A DNA stretch of 64,000 nucleotides from Bacteroides pyogenes DSM 20611 = JCM 6294. GTDB lineage: Bacteria > Bacteroidota > Bacteroidia > Bacteroidales > Bacteroidaceae. The translations under genes and the position numbers were made by a program. Below, in pieces: positions 18,565-27,238 of this stretch. The stretch's first letter is position 1, and each line of letters opens with the position of its first letter. Location: positions 1 through 64,000 of the forward strand of contig NZ_ATZH01000008.1 of the NCBI RefSeq assembly GCF_000428105.1. The letters are read 5' to 3'. The notes beneath the pieces were generated by a model. It saw only the letters and a list, made by a program, of their open reading frames with translations, was not told the DNA's origin and did not search any database.

Positions 18565-20888
18565 CAATCAATCACGATTTCGTCTACAAACAAGAATCCC
18601 GGCTTACCTTTTCCGCCGTGCCAGGAAGGTATCGCCTTTTCGGACAAGGCAACCACCCGCACGAACCGGGTTTTGACAGGCGTAAAGGCCAGCTTATGTT
18701 CGCATATGCCGTCGTTGTCCGATTGCTTCATCGCGGGATACTCTTCGGAGGCCACCTTCGTAAAACTCTTACCATCGTCGGAAACTTCCACCGCAAGTCC
18801 TCTGGCATCGAACACCCAGTCGCCTTTCGCCGCAAAGGCAGCGATCGAAACACTTGAGATTTCTGTGGGCTGACGCAAGTCGATAGTCATGTCCATATCG
18901 TTGTTGCGGAAAGCGATCCAGCGTCCCGTATTGTAGTTGTCGCCGCCTCTCAAACCGTCGACCAGCGAAGGAGCGCCTTTGAACATATACTGCCTGTTGA
19001 CAGGCTGATTGGCTACAATCGGTTTCATCGAAGCTTTGTTGAAATGAAACTCTTCGGAAACCACACGGCTGTTGCCTGTCGGACGGATGGCAACCGCCAT
19101 CAGCCGGGTGTCTTCTTTCAACTTCAGCACTCCCTCGTATTTGGGAGAAGAAGCGGTGGGTTCGCTGCCGTCGAGCGTATAATGGATGGGCGCGTTATCG
19201 ACCGTAACCAATGTCACGTCGAGGGTTCCGTCTTCGGTATTCGGAGTAAACTCCGCCTTTACATCGAACACATGTTTGGCATAGTTGTATTCTTCCGCAT
19301 CGTACCATTCGATCAGACGGGGCAAACGTGACAGGAAGTCCTCGTAATTCTTCTTATCGGGCATTGTCCACTGCACCTCCGCCAAAGCCGCCCAACGGGG
19401 CAATACCATATATTGAGCCTGTTCGAAAGTAGGAATGTACTCTGTCCATAGGTTAGCCTGCACGCCTTTGATGTATTTCTGCTGTTCCGGAGTGAGCGAA
19501 GAAGGCATCGGTTCATAGCCGTACACTCTTTCCACAGGCAGATAACCGCCGATAGCCAACGGCTCGTTCTTAGTGTCTTTGCTCTGGTAATAATCGAAAT
19601 ACAAATAGGTGTTGGGCGTCATGATGACATCGTGGTTCTGCTTCGCAGCTTCGATACCGCCTGCCTCTCCGCGCCATGACATCACCGTGGCGTTGGGAGC
19701 CAGCCCGCCTTCGAGTATCTCGTCCCAGCCTATAATCTGGCGTCCGTGCTCGTTCAGGAACTTTTCGGCGTGATTGATAACGAAACTTTGCAGACGCTCT
19801 TCCTTCGTATGCTCTTTATCCGACTTCAAACCGAGGGCTTTGATACGCGCCTGGCATTTGGGGCATTTCTCCCATTGAGTCTTCGGACATTCGTCGCCGC
19901 CCACATGAATGTATTCCGAAGGGAAAATCTCCATCACCTCGGTCAGCACATCGTCGATAAACTCCAGCGTACGGTCGTTGCCCGCACAAAGCACATTGTC
20001 GGATACTCCCCACTTCGTCCACACTTCGTACGGACCACCGGTACAGCCTAATTCGGGATAAGCCGCCAGTGCCGCCTGCATGTGACCCGGAAGGTCGATT
20101 TCGGGAATAACGGTGATGTAGCGTTCGGCCGCATACTTCACGATTTCTTTCGCTTCTTCCTGCGTATAAAAACCGCCGTGAGGCTTGCCGTCGAATTTGT
20201 CGAAGTTCTTGCCCACCATCGTTTCTTTACGAACCGAGCCTATCTCCGTCAGCTTGGGATATTTCTTGATTTCCAGACGCCATCCCTGATCTTCGGTGAG
20301 ATGCCAGTGTAGGCGGTTCATGTTGTGCAGCACCATCATGTCGATATACGTCTTCACCTCGTCGAGTGTAAAGAAGTGGCGCGCCACATCGAAGTGCGCC
20401 CCGCGATAGCTGAAACGGGGATAGTCGTTGATTTCCGCCGCCGGCAAAGAGATTTCGGCATTCATCGCCACAGGCAACGACTTGCGCAACGACTGGATGC
20501 CATAGAACACTCCGGCTTCGGTAGGAGCTGCCACAGTGATACCGCTTTCCGCCACGCTCAGCCGGTAGGCTTCGGGATTCTCCGCATCCAAGCCCAGAGT
20601 CAGGACGATTGCATGCTTTCCTTCCGTTCCGGCTTCCATCGAAAAGCTCTTGCCTGTGGCTTCTTTCAGGTAACCCGCCAGAAACTCCGCATTGCGTTGC
20701 ATCTTTTCGTTCCCTTCGGGATAAAGAATCTTCACGCCGCTTTTCAGCACGAACGGATTTCCCTGCGCGGTCGCAATCTCTTGCGGCAAAGGAATGATGC
20801 GGTAGTCCGCCTCTTTTTGTACCGACTGGCAAGACACTGCCAAACCTGCAATGGCCAAGCAACCGGTTAGTCTAAGGAGTTGTTTCAT
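18564..20888 (-). CDS. GH20 beta-N-acetylhexosaminidase lipoprotein
   Basis: A 774-residue hexosaminidase started at MKQLLRLTG; 13 further in-frame codons upstream do not look like a signal. The lipobox LAVSC at residues 16-20 gives a lipid anchor. The GH20b domain is followed by the barrel (RFSYRGAHFDVARHFF) with the catalytic EYIHVGGDECPK. A chitobiase-type C-terminal Ig domain (HYTLDGSEPTASSP) and a discoidin-like domain (NNDMDMTIDLRQPTEISSVSIA) complete it. It overlaps the next gene by one base (TGATG) and starts 74 bp after the beta-mannosidase stop. Two GH20 enzymes in one operon suggest different linkage or arm preferences. Confidence 0.92.
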   Translation of the reverse strand: MKQLLRLTGCLAIAGLAVSCQSVQKEADYRIIPLPQEIATAQGNPFVLKSGVKILYPEGNEKMQRNAEFLAGYLKEATGKSFSMEAGTEGKHAIVLTLGLDAENPEAYRLSVAESGITVAAPTEAGVFYGIQSLRKSLPVAMNAEISLPAAEINDYPRFSYRGAHFDVARHFFTLDEVKTYIDMMVLHNMNRLHWHLTEDQGWRLEIKKYPKLTEIGSVRKETMVGKNFDKFDGKPHGGFYTQEEAKEIVKYAAERYITVIPEIDLPGHMQAALAAYPELGCTGGPYEVWTKWGVSDNVLCAGNDRTLEFIDDVLTEVMEIFPSEYIHVGGDECPKTQWEKCPKCQARIKALGLKSDKEHTKEERLQSFVINHAEKFLNEHGRQIIGWDEILEGGLAPNATVMSWRGEAGGIEAAKQNHDVIMTPNTYLYFDYYQSKDTKNEPLAIGGYLPVERVYGYEPMPSSLTPEQQKYIKGVQANLWTEYIPTFEQAQYMVLPRWAALAEVQWTMPDKKNYEDFLSRLPRLIEWYDAEEYNYAKHVFDVKAEFTPNTEDGTLDVTLVTVDNAPIHYTLDGSEPTASSPKYEGVLKLKEDTRLMAVAIRPTGNSRVVSEEFHFNKASMKPIVANQPVNRQYMFKGAPSLVDGLRGGDNYNTGRWIAFRNNDMDMTIDLRQPTEISSVSIAAFAAKGDWVFDARGLAVEVSDDGKSFTKVASEEYPAMKQSDNDGICEHKLAFTPVKTRFVRVVALSEKAIPSWHGGKGKPGFLFVDEIVID

Positions 20889-20962
20889 AAAATAAAAATT
20901 AGTGGTTAATAAATATAAGTATTTCATTTTTTCTTTTCAATAAGGCTTCCCCTGCCGGGACT

Positions 20963-23551
20963 TCAATCCATCGTTTGACGAAGATGCCTGATGCCGAAGG
21001 GCAGCTTCTCTCCTTTCTTGATCCGGGGCGAAGTGATGATTACTTTTTTCCGCTCGCCCGGCAAGAGGTCGAAGAAGTTGTCGCTGAAGCGGGCTCCCTG
21101 TATGGGCACTTCTATAAACACATCTTTTGCCAGTTCGGAAGCCGACAAGATGAGCTCGCACTGCCCGTCGGTCCGGCTGCTCCGCACGTCGATCGTTACC
21201 GCAGGGAGTTGCAGCTCTTTCGGTTTCCGGAAGAAGTGAACCGTTTCGGCAAGCTGCCTGCCCGCCGCATCCTTCAGGCGGATGTGCAGGAAGGAAGAAG
21301 CCGTCTCTTCAGTGCGAAGCAGTTCCGAAAGTTTCGTGCGGTGCACGCATAAGGAAGTATTGGCGGGAAGCTGCAAAGCGCGAAGCGTTGTTTTCCTGCC
21401 CACAGTCTTTCCTCCGAACGATTTGGTTTCCATTTCCAGCGTCAGGTTCGTCAGGCTTTCCAAGCGGTCGGATATGAGATAAACGCAAAGGCTGTCGTTC
21501 TGTTGGAGCGCATTCACCAGCACCGGTTCGAACGCCCGCTTCGCCTGATAGTGCAAAGCTTTCCAATTACCGTAGTAGTCGATGCCCGACCACGACACGA
21601 CAGGCCAACTGTCGTTGAGTTGCCAATACAGCGTTCCCATGCAGTAGGGACGGTTGCGGCGGTGGGCTTCGAGTCCGCGACGGATGCCTCTGCCCTGCAA
21701 CACCAGCCCCACGTACACAAAATCCTCGAACTTATGCGGAACCGCATAGTCGCGTTCCATATAGGTACGGATCAGCGCGTTGCCGATGCTGCTTTTCTGA
21801 TGGGCGTTCATCACCTCCGATTCGATATGGTAGTCGTCGGGCGAAGCGAAAGCGGCGATGGTTTTCATCTCGGGAAACGATTGAAAGCCGAATTCGCTCA
21901 TGAAGCGCGGCAAATCGGTGTCGAGCGATTCGAAAGCTTTCCTGCCGTACCACACGCCCCAATTGTGACTGTCGCCTGTTCCCCACGATTCGGGGCGTCC
22001 CCAGTTGGCCGCATAGGGAGAGCTGTGCAGATAAAACCGCCCTGCATCGAGCTGCTTCACTTTTTCGGGCAGCAGTTCCCGGAAAAATTTATCGTATCCG
22101 TCCCACATCAGTTTGTATGTTTCCGGAGAATATTTCTTTTGAAAGCCCCAGTACTTCAAGGCTTCGAGTATTTCATTGTTGCCGCACCACATGGCCAGCG
22201 ACGGGTGATTCCGCAAACGGCGTATGTTGTATTCGGCTTCCGCCTCCACCCGTTGCAGGAATGCCGGGTCGGAAGGATAAGGTGTGCAGGCGAACATGAA
22301 ATCCTGCCAAACGAGGATTCCGTTCTCGTCAGCCAGGTCGTAGAAGCGGTCGTCCTCATACACGCCTCCTCCCCACACGCGAACCATATTCATGTTGGCT
22401 TCCTTCATGTCGCGGAAAAGGTTGCGGTAGCGTTCGGCGGTAACGGCGGGAAGCATGGCGTCCTGCGGAATGTAGTTCGCCCCTTTGGCGAACATCGGGA
22501 TGCCGTTGACTTCGAAATAGAAAGATTCTCCGTGCTTGTCTTTCTCGTTGACCAGCCGCAGGGTACGGAGCCCGATGCGGCGCGACTGCCGGGCTACTTC
22601 CTTTCCGCCGCACGATACCGTGGCGGAAAAGTCGTACAGAATGGGATCGCCCCAACCGTTGGGCATCCAACGCGCCGGTGAAAGGATTTCCAGAGGCACT
22701 TCAATGCGATTGGTTCCGGGAAGCAGCTTCACCTCCCGGCGTATTTCCCGTATCTCTTCTCCGTTCAAGGCACAGCGAATCTCCACGATGGCATCCTCCG
22801 CATGGGGAAGAATGTTTTCCACTTCCAGTTCATTGGATAGTTCCGCCCTTTCGTCTGTCAGCGAAAGTTGCTTCACGTGATAGTCGTTGATGGAGGCCAC
22901 ATCGTAGAAACGGAGCGCAACGGGACGCCATACGCCGCTGGTGACCATGCGGATGCCCCAGTCCCAACCGTAGCTGTACGGAGCTTTTCGCGAAAACACG
23001 CTCAGGTGTTTCTCGTGATGATCGTTGTCGGCGGGGTAATTGAATCCGTTGGACTCATACTGCGGCAACGTCTGGCGGATGGGCGAACGGAAACAGATGT
23101 GAAGGCGGTTCTCGCCGGCGCGAAGTACGGGCTTTACCGCCGCGGAATAGGCGGTGAACATATTGTCGGCCCGCAAGACGAGCGAACCGTTGAGGTATAC
23201 GTCGGCATACGTGTCCAACCCTTCGAAAATCAAGCGGGCGTCGTCGCGCTCCAGTTGCTCACCGCTGACGGCAAACACGGTTCGGTACTCCCAGTCTTCG
23301 TTCTCCACCCACTGAATCTTCTCTTCGTTGGTACCGTAAAACGGGTTCGGGATCAAGCCGTGGCGCAGCAAATCCTGATGAACGGTACCCGGCACTTCGG
23401 CGGGCCGCCACTGCTCCGTGCCCGACCGGCAAAACTCCCAGCCGGTGTTCAGAAGCACGACATCAGAAACATCACGGCTTTGCGCATGCATCATCGTACA
23501 ACAAAAGAGACCAAACAGTGTTTTCGACATGATTCCGAAGAGCTTTTTCAT
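20963..23551 (-). CDS. GH2 beta-mannosidase
   Basis: An 862-residue GH2 enzyme of the beta-mannosidase subfamily, started at MKKLFGIMSKTLFGLFCC, whose signal peptide ends at MHAQS. In-frame codons upstream (to 23602) lack signal character. Diagnostic blocks are WEFCRSGTEQWRPAEVPGTV, NPFYGTNEEKIQWVENEDWEY, FEGLDTYADVYLNG, the acid/base site MWCGNNEILEAL and the nucleophile Glu in RFMSEFGFQS. It would remove the core beta-1,4-mannose of N-glycans after the antennae are trimmed. First gene of the operon. No convincing promoter was seen; only a TATCTTTA box (23579-23572, minus strand) resembles the consensus. Confidence 0.9.
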   Translation of the reverse strand: MKKLFGIMSKTLFGLFCCTMMHAQSRDVSDVVLLNTGWEFCRSGTEQWRPAEVPGTVHQDLLRHGLIPNPFYGTNEEKIQWVENEDWEYRTVFAVSGEQLERDDARLIFEGLDTYADVYLNGSLVLRADNMFTAYSAAVKPVLRAGENRLHICFRSPIRQTLPQYESNGFNYPADNDHHEKHLSVFSRKAPYSYGWDWGIRMVTSGVWRPVALRFYDVASINDYHVKQLSLTDERAELSNELEVENILPHAEDAIVEIRCALNGEEIREIRREVKLLPGTNRIEVPLEILSPARWMPNGWGDPILYDFSATVSCGGKEVARQSRRIGLRTLRLVNEKDKHGESFYFEVNGIPMFAKGANYIPQDAMLPAVTAERYRNLFRDMKEANMNMVRVWGGGVYEDDRFYDLADENGILVWQDFMFACTPYPSDPAFLQRVEAEAEYNIRRLRNHPSLAMWCGNNEILEALKYWGFQKKYSPETYKLMWDGYDKFFRELLPEKVKQLDAGRFYLHSSPYAANWGRPESWGTGDSHNWGVWYGRKAFESLDTDLPRFMSEFGFQSFPEMKTIAAFASPDDYHIESEVMNAHQKSSIGNALIRTYMERDYAVPHKFEDFVYVGLVLQGRGIRRGLEAHRRNRPYCMGTLYWQLNDSWPVVSWSGIDYYGNWKALHYQAKRAFEPVLVNALQQNDSLCVYLISDRLESLTNLTLEMETKSFGGKTVGRKTTLRALQLPANTSLCVHRTKLSELLRTEETASSFLHIRLKDAAGRQLAETVHFFRKPKELQLPAVTIDVRSSRTDGQCELILSASELAKDVFIEVPIQGARFSDNFFDLLPGERKKVIITSPRIKKGEKLPFGIRHLRQTMD

Positions 23552-23809
23552 AATATATACAGTTTTCGGAGTAAAGATAGAACTTTTTCGGTAAAACTCC
23601 ATACCTATGGAACCGGGGAGCAGCCGTTTTCACAAATTTAAAGCAAATAAAAGAAAAGGGTGCCGACCTCAAACAAAAAGAATAGGAACCGAAGTCGCCC
23701 CTACTCGCAAACAAAACAGAGAAAAGTCAACTCCAAGCGCTAACACACAACGTATAACACAACAGACTCTCCGCACACGCTTTATTCCATGCTTGCAGAA
23801 CAAAAGTTT

Positions 23810-23963
23810 CATTTCGCCGAAATAAAGATTCTATTCGTACCAAACGAAAGCTCTATTTCGGCGAAGTAAAGGTTCTATTTCCCGCAAACGAAAGCTCTAT
23901 TTCGGCGAAGTAAAGGTTCTATTTCCCGCAAACGAAAGCTCTATTTCATCGAAGCAAAAGGTT
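23810..23963. repeat. 44-bp tandem array built from alternating 22-bp modules
   Basis: CTATT starts occur at 23831, 23853, 23875, 23897, 23919 and 23941, every 22 bp without exception. Odd modules end AAACGAAAGCT and even modules end GCGAAGTAAAGGTT, so the exact repeat is 44 bp while the basic step is 22 bp. A diverged first module begins at about 23810 and the last one is 23 bp. It lies in the 23552-24168 gap upstream of the thiF-like gene and the divergent glycosidase operon. No coding frame is supported. Confidence 0.93.
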
Positions 23964-24076
23964 CCCATGTAAGTGCACGGATTCAGTTATTTCCTCATTC
24001 ATTTATTTAGCCGATTAACGTAACCTCGTTGTCCACACGGATTGAATCAAAGAATCGGCTTTAAAACAATGTTTCA

Positions 24077-24110
24077 TTTGCGAAACAAACCGTATATTTC
24101 CTTATATTTG
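24077..24110 (+). promoter_or_regulatory. promoter of the thiF-like/thiE-like pair
   Basis: TTTG (24077-24080), a 22-bp spacer and TATATTTG (24103-24110), 58 bp before the ATG at 24169. GTTTC...GAAAC (24071-24086) forms a small inverted repeat over the -33 element. No thiamine (TPP) riboswitch is recognisable in the short leader. Confidence 0.65.
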
Positions 24111-24168
24111 CGCACCGGACAGGAGGGCGACAGAAAAAGCGGAAAACTCTCCGGAAAGCAGAACGATT

Positions 24169-24861
24169 ATGCGATACGACAGGCAAACCATACTCCCCGA
24201 AATAGGAAAAACGGGGCAAGAAAAAATCGGAAAAGCGAAAGTGCTCATCGTAGGTGTGGGAGGATTGGGTTCTCCCGTCTCATTATATCTTGCGGGAGCG
24301 GGCGTAGGAACCATCGGACTGGCAGACGACGACACAGTCGGCATCAGCAATCTGCAACGCCAGATTCTTTATACGGAAGACGATTTGGAAAAACCGAAAG
24401 CGATCTGTGCGGCGGAACGGCTGTCGCGGCTGAACAGCGAATCGGTTTTCCGTCCGCACCCCGTGCGGCTCACACAAGAAAATGCCGAAGAGATGATCCG
24501 CCCGTATGACATCGTGGTAGACGGATGCGATAACTTCGCCACCCGCTACCTTATAGACGATGTTTGCAAAAAACAAGGGAAACCGTACGTGTACGGAGCC
24601 ATTTGCGGGTTCGAAGGGCAGGTTTCGGTATTTCATTACGGAGAGAGAAAAAAGAGCTATCGCGATCTCTACCCCGATGAAGAAGAGATGAGACGCATGC
24701 CTACTTCATTCAAAGGGGTGATGGGAGTCACTCCTGCCGTAATAGGAAGCATTGAAGCAAACGAAACGCTGAAGATTATTTGCGGATTCGGAGAAGTGCT
24801 GGCGGGCAAGTTATGGACCATCGACCTGCGCACGTTGGAAACTAACAAATTTTCACTATAA
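24169..24861 (+). CDS. ThiF/MoeB/HesA-family E1-like adenylyltransferase
   Basis: A 230-residue protein with the MoeB/ThiF fold: RYDRQTILPEIGKTGQ start, the nucleotide loop GVGGLGSPVSLYLAGAGVG (about 27-45), SNLQRQILY and DGCDNFATRYLIDD. It would adenylate the C-terminus of a ubiquitin-like sulfur carrier such as ThiS. The block PTSFKGVMGVTPAVIGSIEA stands where most ThiF/MoeB proteins have a Cys-containing segment (PxCAEAGV). No CxxC zinc pairs are present. No thiS, thiG, thiH or thiC is nearby; only the thiE-like gene follows, so its pathway is a context-based guess. Confidence 0.82.
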   Translation: MRYDRQTILPEIGKTGQEKIGKAKVLIVGVGGLGSPVSLYLAGAGVGTIGLADDDTVGISNLQRQILYTEDDLEKPKAICAAERLSRLNSESVFRPHPVRLTQENAEEMIRPYDIVVDGCDNFATRYLIDDVCKKQGKPYVYGAICGFEGQVSVFHYGERKKSYRDLYPDEEEMRRMPTSFKGVMGVTPAVIGSIEANETLKIICGFGEVLAGKLWTIDLRTLETNKFSL

Positions 24862-24923
24862 ACCCTCGTCTTCGAAGCAGTTTATTATTAATTTTGCTAA
24901 ACAGTATCATTCAACCCGAAAAG

Positions 24924-25532
24924 ATGAAACTAATCGTAGTCACTCCTCCGGCTTTCTTTGTAGAAGAAGATCAGATTCTTACCGCCCTTTTCGAAGAGGG
25001 GCTGGACATTCTCCACCTGCGGAAACCCGAAACTCCCGCCATGTATTCGGAACGTTTGCTGACACTGATTCCCGAAAAATACCGCAAGCGCATCGTGACG
25101 CACGAGCATTTTTACCTCAAAGAGGAGTTCGGACTGATGGGTATTCACCTGAATAAACGCAATCCAAGCGAGCCTCACGATTACGACGGACATGTCAGTT
25201 GTTCGTGCCACTCCATAGAAGAGGTGAAAAACAAGAAGCATTTCTACGACTACGTATTCATGAGCCCCATCTACAATAGCATCTCCAAAGAGAATTACTA
25301 TTCGGCGTATACTGCCGAAGAATTGCGTAAGGCGCAACGGGAAAGGATTATCGACCCGAAAGTAATGGCATTGGGAGGCATCACTGCCGACAATTTGCTG
25401 GAGATAAAAGATTTCGGATTCGGAGGAGCGGTGGTTCTGGGCGATCTTTGGACTAAATTCGACCCTTGCACCGACCGCGATTATATCTCCATAATCCGTC
25501 ATTTCAAAAGGCTCAGAGACTTGGCGGACTAA
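24924..25532 (+). CDS. thiamine-phosphate synthase family protein (ThiE/TenI)
   Basis: A 202-residue TIM-barrel protein when started at MKLIVVTPPAFF; a further in-frame start 30 bp upstream gives no family similarity. It shows LHLRKPETPAMYSERLL (near residue 33), GIHLNKR, SCHSIEEV, VFMSPIYNSISK and LGGITADNLLEIKDFGFGGAVVLGDLW, the usual ThiE/TenI order. The GGI...GGAVV phosphate-binding end is good. The canonical pyrophosphate-binding NDR-type segment reads THEHFYL instead. It may be a genuine synthase or a TenI-like relative. It follows the thiF-like gene by 62 bp. Confidence 0.8.
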   Translation: MKLIVVTPPAFFVEEDQILTALFEEGLDILHLRKPETPAMYSERLLTLIPEKYRKRIVTHEHFYLKEEFGLMGIHLNKRNPSEPHDYDGHVSCSCHSIEEVKNKKHFYDYVFMSPIYNSISKENYYSAYTAEELRKAQRERIIDPKVMALGGITADNLLEIKDFGFGGAVVLGDLWTKFDPCTDRDYISIIRHFKRLRDLAD

Positions 25533-25644
25533 GTGGAAGATCAGCTCTGCAAGCCTCTATTGAAAGAAGACATCCGACAGTAAATGCGAAAGAAATTCGG
25601 CAGTCGCAAGATTTGTAAGCTCCTCTCATCGCGCTCCCTTATCA

Positions 25645-25791
25645 CATGACGGAACTATCTGCATTTTACGAAGCGTCTTTCAAACGCACTTATCATCGGA
25701 GGCATTATTGCATGGCGGAGCCATCGACATTTTGCGAAGCGTCTTTCAAATGAACTTGCATTCGGGAGCATTACTGCATGGCGGAGCCATC
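25645..25791. repeat. 66-bp tandem array, about 2.3 copies
   Basis: CATGGCGGAGCCATC-type blocks begin at 25645, 25711 and 25777, and CGAAGCGTCTTTCAAA at 25669 and 25735: a constant 66-bp step. The first copy is the most diverged. Open frames across it persist because 66 is divisible by three; they are not genes. Confidence 0.88.
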
Positions 25792-25805
25792 ATCTTTCTC
25801 AACTT

Positions 25806-26040
25806 TAAACTTCGGTTGCTCCGTCCCACCTTATCTTATAACGCACGAAACGTTAATCAGCAGTCCGCCGCCACTCTTTACTTACCCAGACCACCCTTGT
25901 GCTATAACGAAGACAACATCCAACGGAAGTCCGCCGTTACTCTTTACTTACCCAGACCACCCTCTTGTGCTATAACGAAGACAACATCCAGCGGCAATCC
26001 GCTGTTACTCTTTACTTACCCAGGCCATGCTTGGGTTATA
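25806..26040. repeat. 66-68-bp tandem array, three to four copies, unrelated in sequence to its neighbour
   Basis: ACTCTTTACTTACCCAG begins at 25873, 25939 and 26007 (steps 66 and 68). A diverged earlier copy is recognised by TATAACG and CAGTCCGCCG from about 25806. It directly follows another 66-bp array with a different unit sequence. Both lie in the 25533-26357 gap between thiE-like (+) and an outer-membrane protein gene (-). Confidence 0.88.
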
Positions 26041-26207
26041 AAGGGAAAACAACTTTTACAATCGCTGTGAAACTTGTATCTCTTCAGGAACCTCCCTCTC
26101 CGGAAAAAATCCCGCTTTGTAAAATAAAACCAAAAGCAGAGGAAAAACCGGATAGAGAACAGAAAAACCAAAAGAACTTACTTATACTTTGCCGGTTGAA
26201 AAACAGG

Positions 26208-26262
26208 AATCCCCTTGTTCCGACTCTCGTTTGCAACGATGCAAAGCCGGAATAAGGGGATT
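26208..26262 (-). terminator. long hairpin, likely terminator of the 26358-27071 gene
   Basis: A 15-bp stem with one mismatch (26208-26222 with 26248-26262) encloses a second small stem TTTGC/GCAAA. On the minus strand it is followed by TCCTGTTTTTC. It lies 96 bp past the stop of the minus-strand gene. Confidence 0.65.
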
Positions 26263-26357
26263 TATATTAAATAACTTTCAATCGGCAAGAATTTCAATCA
26301 TCAAAAAACGCTTTAAGACACTTGCCTCGCCGCATCAGTCCTGCCGAAATTTTCTAT

Positions 26358-27071
26358 TTAGAATTTATATCCTACGCTAACCGCATAATTCAGATTCTTA
26401 GGTCCTTTATCAGCCAGTTCCGTCAATCCGAATTGTCCGTCTAATCCGACAATGAAACGATTGAACTCCAGTGCAAGGCCGACTCCCAAACCAAAATCGA
26501 AACGGTTTAAGAACTTATTATCGTTATTTTCGAATTCGATATCGCCAAAATTGCCGACAAGCTCGCTCAAAGGCACATCTTGGGTCTTTCCGCCTTGCTC
26601 GATGGTCACTTTATCAACCTTGCCGAAAGAGTTGAATTTCATTTTCAATTTTTCATCATTCATTCTCAAATCAACTTTCGTTTTCCCGCCAATACCGTAT
26701 CCGGCATAAGGACCTGCCGTAACAACCAGATTGGTTTTATTGGCTACATTGAAACGGGCTGCCAGCATCACGGGCAGTTCCAGATACATCTGATTGACTG
26801 TCACCTTAGCTTTCCCCCGTACATCCTCCAGTTCACCTTCGCTATCCGCCTTACATCCTTTAAGCGAAAAGAACAAAGAAGGCTGCAATGACAAAATATT
26901 GCTGAACATATATTCTGTTCCCACACCGGCTCTGAAACCAAGCTTGGTGTCCACCTCGTCCTCAGACCAACTGCTCAGATTCATGCCAACTTTGGCATTC
27001 CAACCGTTAAATTGCGAGAAACCCATAACCGAAACCATTGCAAACAGAACAAACAAAATACTCTTCTTCAT
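26358..27071 (-). CDS. outer-membrane beta-barrel protein (PorT/OMP_b-brl type)
   Basis: A 237-residue protein with a signal peptide (MKKSILFVLFAMVSVMGFSQ) and a body of alternating amphipathic strands. It starts with FNGWNAKVGMNLSSW and ends in the aromatic-terminated strand NYAVSVGYKF, as outer-membrane barrels do. It resembles the porin-like OMP_b-brl_2 proteins common in Bacteroidetes. Function unknown. A near-perfect promoter precedes it and a hairpin follows, so it is monocistronic. Confidence 0.82.
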   Translation of the reverse strand: MKKSILFVLFAMVSVMGFSQFNGWNAKVGMNLSSWSEDEVDTKLGFRAGVGTEYMFSNILSLQPSLFFSLKGCKADSEGELEDVRGKAKVTVNQMYLELPVMLAARFNVANKTNLVVTAGPYAGYGIGGKTKVDLRMNDEKLKMKFNSFGKVDKVTIEQGGKTQDVPLSELVGNFGDIEFENNDNKFLNRFDFGLGVGLALEFNRFIVGLDGQFGLTELADKGPKNLNYAVSVGYKF

Positions 27072-27097
27072 ATTTTTTAAGTTTTAATTTTACCGTG

Positions 27098-27129
27098 CAA
27101 ATGTATCATCGTTCTCCGAACGGAACAAA
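27098..27129 (-). promoter_or_regulatory. promoter of the 26358-27071 gene
   Basis: On the minus strand TTTG (27129-27126), a 20-bp spacer and TACATTTG (27105-27098): a full consensus match, 26 bp before the ATG. Confidence 0.85.
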
Positions 27130-27170
27130 TTTTTCATCAAGAAATCTTTAAGAAATAGGAATTGTACATA

Positions 27171-27205
27171 AAAAAAGGGAATTCCCTATTTTAAGAAATT
27201 CCCTT
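27171..27205 (-). terminator. terminator of the 27239-27763 gene
   Basis: AAGGGAATT (27175-27183) pairs with AATTCCCTT (27197-27205). On the minus strand a T-run (27176-27170) follows. It is 34 bp past the stop. Confidence 0.75.
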
Positions 27206-27238
27206 GACTGATCTATAATTATATGTATCGCTCTCCGG

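Noticed and set aside
21503..22681. 392-codon open frame antisense to the beta-mannosidase gene
   Set aside because: Shadow of the real gene; no domain features, and the opposite strand shows catalytic motifs of GH2.
25708..26255. Open frames with 22-residue protein repeats
   Set aside because: They follow from 66-bp DNA repeats with no stop codon; three frames stay open over the same stretch, so they are repeat artefacts.
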